The position numbers were made by a program, and so were the translations under genes. Of a stretch of 6,392 nucleotides of DNA, positions 1 to 5,530 are shown one piece after another (position 1 is the stretch's first letter; every line of letters starts with the position of its first letter). The notes beneath the pieces were generated by a model. That model did no database searches. It was not told the DNA's origin and saw only the letters and a program-made list of their open reading frames with translations. The DNA lies in the NCBI GenBank assembly GCA_016929465.1, contig JAFGIT010000097.1:1-6392 (forward strand). Reading direction: 5' to 3'. Source of the stretch: JAFGIT01 sp016929465 [NCBI: Candidatus Coatesbacteria bacterium]. GTDB taxonomy: Bacteria; B130-G9.

Positions 1-645
1 CAACAGGTCATCATCGAGCCGTCGTGCTATCACATGTAAGCCCGCCTTGACCTTGTCGCCCACATTCACGCATATAGAATAGGTCGGAGGAATGACAACA
101 TCAACTCGCGAACCGAATTTGATCAGTCCGATTCTCTGTCCGGGCTCGATTTGGTCCCCCGGAGATGTTTGGCACACGATTCTCCTTGCGATGAGACCCG
201 CGATTTGTGTGAAGAGTACCTCCTCGCCAGTTTCATCAATCACCCTGATCGCATTTCTCTCATTGACTTCGCCTGCATCCCTCGCGAAAGCGGCGTTGAA
301 CCTGCCTGGGGTGTGCTCCACGTCTTCGACGACTCCCTTGATAGGAGAGCGATTGACGTGACAATTGAACACGGACATGAAGACGGCCAGCCGACGATGC
401 GGCCCGTGAGCTCCGTCACCATCTGCGATATCGGTTATGCTTATGATCCTACCGTCGGCCGGTGACAGCATCGCACCCTCCTCCAGGACCACATCTCGCT
501 CGGGGTCTCTGAAGAATGCAGCCACGCATATCGACGTGACCAAGCAAAATAGGGCCGCTATCGGGAAATGCCAGAGAAGCAGCCCCGATATCAATAGCAG
601 TCCTATTACGTATGGTAGGCCATCTTTCGCCAGGGGAATTCGCAT
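1..645 (-). CDS. psd: Phosphatidylserine decarboxylase, short (archaeal-type) form; 3' end cut by window edge
   Basis: This enzyme decarboxylates phosphatidylserine to phosphatidylethanolamine at the inner membrane. Reading from ATG at 645, 215 codons stay open to the left edge, so little is likely missing. Residues about 11-46 form one or two hydrophobic segments, followed by FFRDPER. Motifs seen: SPADGRI (Asp64), FNCHVNRSP (His96), EHTPGRFN (His111) and KFGSR (Gly178-Ser179). From family knowledge, self-cleavage at that Gly-Ser bond gives the alpha chain its pyruvoyl group, and Asp/His residues help cleavage; the exact roles of His96 and His111 here are inferred. The length and the MRIPLAKDG start fit the short family of roughly 200-230 residues. 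It lies 124 bases after the DUF465 gene. No good Shine-Dalgarno precedes the ATG, and a TATAAA sequence sits only 3 bases upstream. A pssA homologue often follows psd in other genomes and may lie beyond the edge. Confidence 0.95.
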   Translation of the reverse strand, partial: MRIPLAKDGLPYVIGLLLISGLLLWHFPIAALFCLVTSICVAAFFRDPERDVVLEEGAMLSPADGRIISITDIADGDGAHGPHRRLAVFMSVFNCHVNRSPIKGVVEDVEHTPGRFNAAFARDAGEVNERNAIRVIDETGEEVLFTQIAGLIARRIVCQTSPGDQIEPGQRIGLIKFGSRVDVVIPPTYSICVNVGDKVKAGLHVIARRLDDDLL

Positions 646-648
646 AAG

Positions 649-654
649 TTTATA
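649..654 (-). promoter_or_regulatory. Possible -10 element (TATAAA) directly before psd
   Basis: TATAAA on the minus strand ends 3 bases before the psd ATG, and the usual position of a Shine-Dalgarno is not purine-rich. If it is a -10 box, the transcript would begin at or very near the start codon and be leaderless. No convincing -35 lies 16-18 bases upstream, so the call is weak; it may just be A+T-rich spacer. Confidence 0.2.
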
Positions 655-724
655 TCCAAGTTAGCGATTGTGCCAGATTGTGTTTCTGCAGAACGCGGAC
701 CTAATAAAAGAAGAGCCTGCGAAT

Positions 725-758
725 GGGCGGCTTCATCCTGAGGCGAAGGAAGCCCCCC
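725..758 (-). terminator. Hairpin between DUF465 gene and psd (weak terminator or attenuator candidate)
   Basis: Bases 725-734 pair with 749-758 in 9 of 10 positions (one C-C mismatch) around a 14-base loop, giving a GC-rich stem. On the minus strand the run TTCTTTTATT follows only about 10 bases later, so it does not match a standard intrinsic terminator. It could still reduce read-through into psd or protect the upstream mRNA end. Confidence 0.35.
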
Positions 759-762
759 GATG

Positions 763-778
763 CAGAATGCTAATTCTG
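763..778. repeat. Perfect 6-base inverted repeat at the DUF465 stop codon
   Basis: CAGAAT, four bases, ATTCTG. The four-base loop contains part of the DUF465 TAG stop, and a G-T pair can extend the stem. It lies just upstream (in transcription) of the larger hairpin at 758-725, so the mRNA end here could form two consecutive stem-loops. Confidence 0.45.
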
Positions 779-1015
779 TTGCGCTACCTTCTGCCCTTCC
801 GCGTATTGCTGCATCATTCGATACATCTCATCCTTTATTCTCAGCTTCATTTTCTTGAGCCGTTTCTCCTCAATCTCGTCGTCCGGAGAGGGATTTGGGC
901 TGTCCGATAGCTCGAGCAGTTTTTTGTCCAATGAGCCATGCATCTCCTCCAGCTTCCGAAAATCATCCGATTCGGCTCTCAAAGCTTCGCGAAGTGATGT
1001 ATCGTCCATCTTCAT
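770..1015 (-). CDS. DUF465 (YdcH-like) small coiled-coil protein
   Basis: An 81-residue protein that is almost wholly charged and predicted helical. It matches the DUF465 pattern: an N-terminal helix with FRKLEEMHGSLDKKL (residues about 19-33), a short linker with SPNPSPDDE, then EEKRLKKMKLRIKDEMYRMM (residues about 49-68), which carries the family's typical LKKxKLxxKDEI-like stretch. Family members are short (about 70-80 residues), mostly without known function, and probably form helical hairpins. The start at 1015 is supported by AGGAGG at 1030-1025 with a 9-base gap; a second ATG lies two codons in. It is 73 bases after the S4 gene on the same strand and could belong to the same transcript or have its own promoter. 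The biochemical role is unknown. Confidence 0.85.
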   Translation of the reverse strand: MKMDDTSLREALRAESDDFRKLEEMHGSLDKKLLELSDSPNPSPDDEIEEKRLKKMKLRIKDEMYRMMQQYAEGQKVAQQN

Positions 1016-1024
1016 TCAAAAAGG

Positions 1025-1030
1025 CCTCCT
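1025..1030 (-). promoter_or_regulatory. Ribosome binding site of the DUF465 gene
   Basis: A perfect AGGAGG, 9 bases before the ATG at 1015. It is one of the strongest Shine-Dalgarno sequences in the window and suggests independent, efficient initiation after the 73-base gap. Confidence 0.8.
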
Positions 1031-1088
1031 ATTTCTGGGTTTAGGATGCAAAGATATATCATCCAAAATATTCAGACTTCATCTACGA

Positions 1089-1364
1089 TCACTCCGATAA
1101 TTCAAGAGATGTATCCGATCCTTGAATTATCTCATAGCATTCCTTGGCTCGGTTCTTGTTAATCGACTTCTGGGGCAACTCGATTACTCTCAGCCTGGTG
1201 ATTTGACCGCGCTTCCGTATCTCGATCTCATCTCCGACACCAACCTCCCGGCCGGCCTTCGCGAGATTACCATTTATTTTGACGCAGCCCTCATCACAGA
1301 GTTCTTTTGCGAATGCGCGCCGCTTCGCAAGACAGCTTACTTTTAGGAATAGGTCAAGACGCAT
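1089..1364 (-). CDS. Small S4-domain RNA-binding protein (RqcP/HslR-like)
   Basis: A 91-residue protein whose first 60 or so residues form an S4 RNA-binding fold. RLDLFLKVSCLAKRRAFAKELCDEG (residues 2-26) is the typical start, followed by VKINGNLAKAGREVGVGDEIEI (about 28-49). The C-terminal tail is short and charged. Proteins of this size include RqcP (YabO) of Bacillus, which acts with RqcH on stalled 50S subunits, and the longer Hsp15/HslR of E. coli, which binds 50S subunits carrying nascent chains. The length fits the RqcP type better, but the match is to the S4 domain in general, so no symbol is given. The ATG at 1364 overlaps the end of the SurA-like gene by 11 bases and its Shine-Dalgarno is weak, which points to translational coupling. 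Confidence 0.85.
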   Translation of the reverse strand: MRLDLFLKVSCLAKRRAFAKELCDEGCVKINGNLAKAGREVGVGDEIEIRKRGQITRLRVIELPQKSINKNRAKECYEIIQGSDTSLELSE

Positions 1365-2379
1365 TATTCATGATCTTCAGATAGCATTTGGCCCTAAGGC
1401 CTTCCAAAAAGGCTTCATACTGCTTTTTGAACTCCCCTATAAAGAGGGTCTCCTTTATCTTCATCTTGAGTTCAGGGGTCATCTCCGCGTCGCCCCCCTG
1501 TTTATCTAACAAACGAACAATGTGGAATCCCATCGGGCTCTCAACAATACCACTCACCTGGCCAATTTCCAACGCGAAGACGACATCCGAGATGGCCTTG
1601 AACATCTCGTCTTTGCCAAGTAGGCCCATACCATCGCAACTTCTCATCGCGCCCTCCGCCGATTCACATACTTTGTCGAACGGCTCGCCCGATGCTAGCC
1701 TGTCCACAGCATTCTGAGCGGCTTTTCTCGCGCTCGAGACATCCTCCTCTTTGTTGAAATCCGAGACTCTGAAGAGCAATTGGGCGAAGCTGGCCTTCTC
1801 AGGCGTCGCGAGAAGGCTCTCATTTTCCTCGGCGTAGGCAAGAATCTCCGCCTCGGAGATGTCAATTCGAGATCTTATTCTCGCGTCAATCACCGATTGT
1901 TCGACATACTCATCCGCATAAAGGGCCTTTAGAAGGTAAGGCGTCAATCCCTCTCGCTCCAGCACTCGGGCGAATTCCTCCTCGGTCTCGATGCCAAATC
2001 TGTCCATCGTTGACTTGACCCTCTTCTCGATTACTTCATCATTCGGGACTATCCCGAGCCGCTTTCCTTCAGAAACGACTAACAGCCTGTCGATCAGCAA
2101 GTCGAGGACCTCTCGCTTGCGCTTCCTCAAGAGATCGGTTCTTTCGGTTCCAGACGCCTGCTCCAAAAGGGAAAGGTACTGCCGGTCGGAGGAGAGCGCC
2201 TGTTCGAGCTGCTGCTCGGTCACGATCTGGTCGTTCACCAGCGCTATGATTCTATCCGCAAGGACTCTCTCCCCTGCGCGAAGCATTTGTGGGCCCGTGA
2301 ATAAAACGGTCGATAGAATCACCAACGCCCCGACACAGAGAATCGCTCTCGAGTTCCGAGCGTGTCTGACTAAAATCAT
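1354..2379 (-). CDS. SurA-like periplasmic chaperone / peptidyl-prolyl isomerase (PpiC domain)
   Basis: A 341-residue exported protein. Residues 1-35 have a basic start (RHARNSR) and a hydrophobic core (about 12-28), so a signal peptide or membrane anchor. Residues about 39-165 match the SurA N-terminal chaperone region, opening with VLADRIIALVNDQIVTEQQL. A parvulin domain follows at about 193-293 and ends with the typical ESPMGFHIVRLLDK. Family proteins help outer-membrane and periplasmic proteins fold. There is one parvulin domain, where E. coli SurA has two. The first active-site His is replaced by Gln200 (FAQLLF); the second, His286, is kept, so isomerase activity is uncertain. The start at 2379 is chosen because GGAGGAG lies 5 bases upstream and the ATG overlaps the preceding stop (ATGA); an ATG at 2436 in the same frame would lie inside the upstream gene. 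Confidence 0.9.
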   Translation of the reverse strand: MILVRHARNSRAILCVGALVILSTVLFTGPQMLRAGERVLADRIIALVNDQIVTEQQLEQALSSDRQYLSLLEQASGTERTDLLRKRKREVLDLLIDRLLVVSEGKRLGIVPNDEVIEKRVKSTMDRFGIETEEEFARVLEREGLTPYLLKALYADEYVEQSVIDARIRSRIDISEAEILAYAEENESLLATPEKASFAQLLFRVSDFNKEEDVSSARKAAQNAVDRLASGEPFDKVCESAEGAMRSCDGMGLLGKDEMFKAISDVVFALEIGQVSGIVESPMGFHIVRLLDKQGGDAEMTPELKMKIKETLFIGEFKKQYEAFLEGLRAKCYLKIMNNAS

Positions 2380-3302
2380 AATATCTCCTCCGGAAATACC
2401 TGAAGCTGCCACTTCTTCCTGAGCTCTTTGAGCCATTCATCCAATCGCTCTTCCGCCTTCTGATCAAACGCCTCGGTCTTAACCCGGTCAATGACCTCCT
2501 CCAAGGGAGGCATTCGAGCCTCCTGGACCTTCTCCACCTTGAAAATGTGGAAGCCAAATGAGGTCTCGACGACGTCGCTGAATTTGCCCTCTTCCAGAGA
2601 GAAAATTGGCGTCTCGATCTCCGGGGGAAGGTCTCCTCTCTTGACCCATCCCAGATCGCCACTCCGTGCCGCCTCCGGGGCCACTGAATACTCAGTCGCC
2701 AGGCTCTCGAAGCTCCGCTTGCGCCGCGTCAGAAAGCGATGAATCTGCTTGGCCGTCTCGCCGTTCTTCACCAGAATCTGGCGTGCTTTGACCTTCTCGG
2801 GCTCCTCAAAGTCCTCACCGTGCTCCTGATAGTAATTCTCTATTTCTGCCTGGGTGACTTCCACTTTTTTGGTGACATTCGCCTCAATGAGTTTCGAGCG
2901 AATCAGATCGGCCTTTGCTTGAGTCAACCATTCGGAATAGCTTAGACCGCTCTGTTCGAGATAACGGTCGAAGTGATCGCTGCCATAGGCTTCTTTTATT
3001 TTCTGAACGTATGCCGCGAGATCAGCGTGTGTGAATCCCACGCCGCTCTCTGAGGCCTCCTGCATCATTACCTCTTGAAGGGCCATGTCATCGAGATATT
3101 TCACCGCGCGCCTGTAGTTGGCTTTCGCGAAGTCCGAGATGAATTCGTCACGCGATATTTCGCCGGCGCTGAATTTGGCGACGAGCCTCGGAGTCGCTAC
3201 GGGAGGCTCTTCTTCGTTGCAGCCCAATCCCACGAATAACCCGAAAATAACAAGCAAGAAGCAGAGCAAAGCCGGCTGTAGGAGACTCGTTCTCATCCTC
3301 AT
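2376..3302 (-). CDS. PpiC-type parvulin, probable lipoprotein (PrsA-like)
   Basis: A 308-residue protein. Residues 1-27 are a signal with a hydrophobic core (about 7-26) ending in VGLGC. Cys28 is the likely lipidated residue, followed by NEEEPP, though Gly rather than Leu at -3 makes the lipobox imperfect. Residues about 40-165 are a helical chaperone-like region; residues 168-260 form a parvulin (rotamase) domain ending ETSFGFHIFKVEKV. The C-terminal part (265-308) is charged and helical. Family members assist folding of exported proteins at the membrane surface. As in the next gene, the first active-site His is Gln (Gln175 in KARQILV) while His252 is present. The ATG at 3302 overlaps the prfB TGA (ATGA), with GAGG 7 bases upstream; the ATG two codons later is an alternative. 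Confidence 0.9.
   Translation of the reverse strand: MRMRTSLLQPALLCFLLVIFGLFVGLGCNEEEPPVATPRLVAKFSAGEISRDEFISDFAKANYRRAVKYLDDMALQEVMMQEASESGVGFTHADLAAYVQKIKEAYGSDHFDRYLEQSGLSYSEWLTQAKADLIRSKLIEANVTKKVEVTQAEIENYYQEHGEDFEEPEKVKARQILVKNGETAKQIHRFLTRRKRSFESLATEYSVAPEAARSGDLGWVKRGDLPPEIETPIFSLEEGKFSDVVETSFGFHIFKVEKVQEARMPPLEEVIDRVKTEAFDQKAEERLDEWLKELRKKWQLQVFPEEIL
2385..2391 (-). promoter_or_regulatory. Ribosome binding site deciding the SurA-like start
   Basis: GGAGGAG on the minus strand ends 5 bases before the ATG at 2379. It lies within the last codons of the upstream lipoprotein gene, whose TGA overlaps this ATG. It supports 2379 over the longer reading from 2436. Confidence 0.8.
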
Positions 3303-4403
3303 CTTCTCGCCTCTTCCACCAAATAGGCTCTGATGAACGGGTCAATGTATCCATCCATGACAGAATCGACATTCCCAACGTCAAGATTGGTCCTGTGGTC
3401 CTTGACCATCTGATATGGCTGCATCACATAGGAGCGGATCTGGCTTCCCCAGGCGATCTCTTTTTTGGCACTGTGCTCATTTTGCTCATCCTGTCGGCGC
3501 TTGTCGAGCACCATCTGGTAGAGGTGGGACTTCAGTATCTTCATCGCAACCTCCCGATTGCGGTGTTGAGACCGCTCATTCTGACACTGAACAACGACAC
3601 CGGTCGGGATGTGCGTGATGCGAACGGCAGAGTCGGTGGTGTTGACATGCTGCCCTCCCTTGCCACTCGACCGATAAGTGTCAATTCGCAGATCCTTCTC
3701 ATCGACATTGATCTCGATGGAGTCATCGACCTCCGGGGTAACGGAGACTGCGGCGAATGATGTGTGGCGGCGCCGATTCGCATCGAAGGGGGAGATTCTC
3801 ACCAGACGATGCACGCCCGTCTCGCCCTTGAGATATCCGTATGCGTTGGGCCCTGTGACCTGTATCGTGACGCTCTTTATTCCTGCCTCGTCGCCCGGAA
3901 GTCGATCTAGAATGCGGTGGGAATATCCTCGCGTCTCCGCCCAGCGGGTGTACATTCTCATCAACATTTCAGCCCAATCCTGAGCTTCAGTGCCGCCGGC
4001 GCCAGGTTGAATCTGAATGATTGCGTCTCTCTCATCGCTCTCACCCGAGAGCAGAGCCCTGGTCTCCATGTCGGCAATCAAAGCCTCCAATGCCCTTATC
4101 TCCTCCATCGACTCCCTGAGGGCAGAGACATCATCCTCTGATGCGGCGAGCTCCGCCATAACCGAGGCATCCTCGAACCTAGAGCGCAGCGCAGAAAATT
4201 CCTCGAGTCTGCGAGCGAACTCAGCACGCTGCTTCATGAGTTTCTGGGTAGCAGCGGGATCTGACCATAGTTCCTCCGACTCGAGCCTATTGTCGAGCTC
4301 CTTGATCTTCTCCTCGGCGGTTCCTAAGTCAAAGATACCCCCGAATGGTCTCGATTCGTTCAGATAGGTCCTTTAACTGGTGCTCTATGTCATGCGATTC
4401 CAA
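3299..4403 (-). CDS. prfB: Peptide chain release factor 2, with programmed +1 frameshift
   Basis: RF2 reads UGA and UAA stop codons and triggers release of the finished protein. The gene is in two frames: 24 codons from 4403 to CTT at 4334-4332, then an in-frame TGA (4331-4329); a +1 slip skips base 4331 and resumes at GAC (4330), giving 367 residues, against 365 in E. coli. The short frame ends IETIRGYL and the long one continues DLGTAEEKIKELDNRL. SPF for stop-codon reading is at 204-206 and GGQ for peptide release at 249-251, both within one residue of the E. coli positions. GAGGTEAQDW and the C-terminal WGSQIRSYV are typical. The start is inferred: no ATG is in frame, and TTG at 4403 has GGAGA 6 bases upstream and gives a normal-length leader. 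It begins 25 bases after the M50 gene and overlaps the next gene by 4 bases. Confidence 0.96.
4328..4343 (-). promoter_or_regulatory. prfB programmed +1 frameshift signal
   Basis: On the minus strand this reads CGGGGGTATCTTTGAC. It matches the classical prfB site: a G-rich internal Shine-Dalgarno-like run, TAT, the slippery CTT, then TGA followed by C. When RF2 is scarce the ribosome pauses at UGA, slips one base to UUU and continues with GAC; when RF2 is plentiful, termination occurs. RF2 thereby controls its own synthesis (known mechanism; presence here is read directly from the sequence). Confidence 0.96.
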
Positions 4404-4416
4404 GCGCAGTCTCCAT
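4390..4416 (-). CDS. Possible 8-codon upstream ORF overlapping the prfB start
   Basis: An ATG at 4416 with GAGGAG 5 bases upstream (4427-4422) opens a reading frame of eight codons (METALGIA) ending in TGA at 4392-4390. It overlaps the inferred TTG start of prfB in another frame. Its Shine-Dalgarno is better than that of prfB. It may be a leader peptide that affects prfB initiation, or the ATG may be unused. Confidence 0.25.
   Translation of the reverse strand: METALGIA
4410..4414 (-). promoter_or_regulatory. Probable ribosome binding site for the prfB TTG start
   Basis: GGAGA lies 6 bases before TTG at 4403. A stronger GAGGAG a few bases upstream (4427-4422) is 18 bases from the TTG, too far to serve it well. 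The site is chosen because TTG here gives 24 codons before the frameshift, close to the 25 of E. coli. Confidence 0.5.
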
Positions 4417-4428
4417 TCAATCTCCTCA

Positions 4429-5079
4429 TTAGACCAGATTGAATCCAGTCAGGAATTCTACAGACCTTACTGCCAGCCGAAATATGGAATTGAAAAGCGG
4501 ATTGACATCAATCAGACCAAGATAGGACAGCAGAAACACGAGCATTAGAAGGGGCATGGCAAGACGCTCAAGCCTGATATATTGTATCGCAAGCGCTTTG
4601 GGTAGAATCGCCGCCACGATCCGGCTCCCATCGAGAGGTGGAATTGGTATCAAATTGAAGAATCCCAAAAACAGATTAATCAACATGAAGATGAATATGA
4701 ACTCGAGCAACATGCTCAGGCCGAGATTAATCGACGAGAGCAGCCTGAACAGCAAGCCGGAAATCGCAGCCAAGATGAAGTTCGTCGCGGGGCCGGCCAT
4801 GCCGACCCACATCATGCCTCTGATCGGATTGCGGAAATACCTCGGATCCACGGGAACAGGCTTGGCCCAGCCAATCACGAACGGGGCTCCGGAGAGACGC
4901 AGCATAAGCGGGAAGATCACCGTGCCGAAAGGGCTTATGTGCTTCAGAGGATTCAAGGACAACCTTCCGAGCTCAGAGGCCGTGGGATCACCAAGGCGCT
5001 TCGCCACATAGCCATGTGCAACTTCGTGACATGTCAGCGCAAACAACAGCGCCGGAATGCCCAGCAGAAGACCTTCCAC
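4429..5079 (-). CDS. Site-2-protease-type M50 zinc metalloprotease
   Basis: A 216-residue multi-pass membrane protein of the compact M50 (S2P) family without a PDZ domain, which cuts substrates within the membrane. HEVAH at 18-22 gives two zinc ligands (His18, His22) and the catalytic Glu19, inside the first hydrophobic segment. Further family motifs are GDPTASELGRLSLNPLKHI (30-48), FVIGWAKPVPVDP (67-79), AGPATN (95-100) and NLIPIPPLDGSRI (142-154), where Asp150 is the likely third zinc ligand. Ser49 replaces the Asp usual in NPLxHIDP. Hydrophobic segments lie at about 3-17, 50-62, 88-112, 120-145 and 172-190. The GTG start at 5079 is forced by an in-frame TAA at 5085-5083; GAGG lies 9 bases upstream. 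It is first in the operon with prfB and has a promoter close by. The substrate is unknown. Confidence 0.93.
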   Translation of the reverse strand: MEGLLLGIPALLFALTCHEVAHGYVAKRLGDPTASELGRLSLNPLKHISPFGTVIFPLMLRLSGAPFVIGWAKPVPVDPRYFRNPIRGMMWVGMAGPATNFILAAISGLLFRLLSSINLGLSMLLEFIFIFMLINLFLGFFNLIPIPPLDGSRIVAAILPKALAIQYIRLERLAMPLLMLVFLLSYLGLIDVNPLFNSIFRLAVRSVEFLTGFNLV

Positions 5080-5132
5080 TATTTAGCGCCTCGCCTGCAT
5101 CTGTAAGCGGATGAATGTTCTATCACAAGCCC

Positions 5133-5161
5133 AAAATAACGGAACATATACGCCATGTCAA
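5133..5161 (-). promoter_or_regulatory. Sigma-70-type promoter for the M50-prfB-parvulin-S4 operon
   Basis: The minus strand has a perfect -35 TTGACA (5161-5156), a 17-base spacer and TATTTT (5138-5133) as -10. The expected transcript start is near 5126, leaving a leader of about 47 bases before the GTG at 5079. It is the best promoter-like sequence I found and is placed as expected for the five-gene cluster. Confidence 0.7.
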
Positions 5162-5170
5162 TATCGTCTC

Positions 5171-5190
5171 CGAGAGCTTACTTGCTCTCG
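5171..5190. promoter_or_regulatory. Perfect 7-6-7 inverted repeat just upstream of the M50 promoter
   Basis: CGAGAGC, six bases, GCTCTCG. The centre lies about 54 bases upstream of the predicted M50 transcript start and its nearer arm is 9 bases from the -35 box. Position and symmetry suit an activator or operator site; a hairpin in a rightward transcript is the alternative. Confidence 0.4.
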
Positions 5191-5370
5191 CCTCCTGTCG
5201 ATCTCAACAGTCAATCCCCAAGATCAATAACACCAGAAAAAAAACCAGCAGGCATGTCAATATGTGCCAGATTTCCTGCATTTTGCCGTCCAGCGATCCT
5301 GGAGGGCTCATATCCCGTGGCAATCCCGAAATCACAAAGCGACAAAGGCCGGCTTAGATCAGCGCGGTTA

Positions 5371-5416
5371 CAGCGGTCTCCCGCTGAGATTCTCGGCGGG
5401 TTATTCATCGAGAATC
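5371..5416. repeat. Two adjacent perfect hairpins upstream of the DUF502 gene
   Basis: CAGCGG (5371-5376) pairs with CCGCTG (5381-5386) around a 4-base loop. One base later GATTCTCG (5388-5395) pairs with CGAGAATC (5409-5416) around 13 bases. GCGGG (5396-5400) and CCCGC (5416-5420) offer a competing pairing. No T-run follows on either strand, so intrinsic termination is unlikely. Confidence 0.45.
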
Positions 5417-5452
5417 CCGCGGCTCATGCCCAATTCACACGTAATACGGCGC

Positions 5453-5482
5453 TTGACGTGATCCGCAACCGTCTGGTAGCTT
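5453..5482 (+). promoter_or_regulatory. Possible promoter of the DUF502 gene
   Basis: TTGACG (5453-5458) followed after 18 bases by TAGCTT (5477-5482), which is preceded by TGG as in an extended -10. The -10 is a poor match. The predicted start near 5489 would give a leader of about 42 bases before GTG at 5531. Confidence 0.35.
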
Positions 5483-5530
5483 TCAACAAGTGGATTGCAT
5501 TCGAGTCGATATCAATGAGGCGCGATATTT

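Larger units (their letters stand above)
5080..5530. other. Divergent intergenic region with structured DNA, no confirmed gene
   Basis: 451 bases separate the leftward M50 gene from the rightward DUF502 gene. It holds a leftward promoter, a weaker rightward promoter, perfect inverted repeats (5171-5190, 5371-5386, 5388-5416), an exact 11-base direct repeat (5154-5164 and 5253-5263) and a run of eight A (5237-5244). A plus-strand ORF of 130 codons (5155-5547) crosses it. It has a poor Shine-Dalgarno and no domain I recognise, runs 17 bases into DUF502 in another frame, and is not called as a gene. Confidence 0.6.

Noticed and set aside
656-690. Sigma-54 promoter before psd (TGGCAC on the minus strand)
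   Set aside because: The -24-like TGGCAC is present, but the matching -12 TTGC element is missing at the required spacing.
1044-1064. Hairpin GGATG/CATCC between the S4 and DUF465 genes
   Set aside because: Only 5 pairs around an 11-base A+T-rich loop; too weak to call a terminator or operator.
2377-2436. Longer reading of the SurA-like gene starting at ATG 2436
   Set aside because: The extra 19 residues lie inside the upstream lipoprotein gene and would put extra polar sequence before the signal peptide; the ATG at 2379 has a strong Shine-Dalgarno and a stop/start overlap.
3395-3760. Plus-strand open frames inside prfB and the parvulin genes (for example 121 codons at 3395-3760 and 143 codons at 1991-2422)
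   Set aside because: They lie opposite well-recognised genes, have low-complexity Ser/Arg/Pro-rich content and no family features.
4328-4343. prfB frame break as a sequencing error or pseudogene
   Set aside because: The break falls exactly at the known RF2 site with CTT-TGA-C and the G-run, and both halves match RF2.
5230-5285. Intrinsic terminator on the minus strand using the T8 run
   Set aside because: A T-run exists, but the upstream pairing is short with a long loop, and no leftward gene ends there.
5211-5408. 65-codon minus-strand frame in the intergenic region
   Set aside because: No recognised domain and no supported start; it overlaps hairpins and the A-run, so coding is unlikely.
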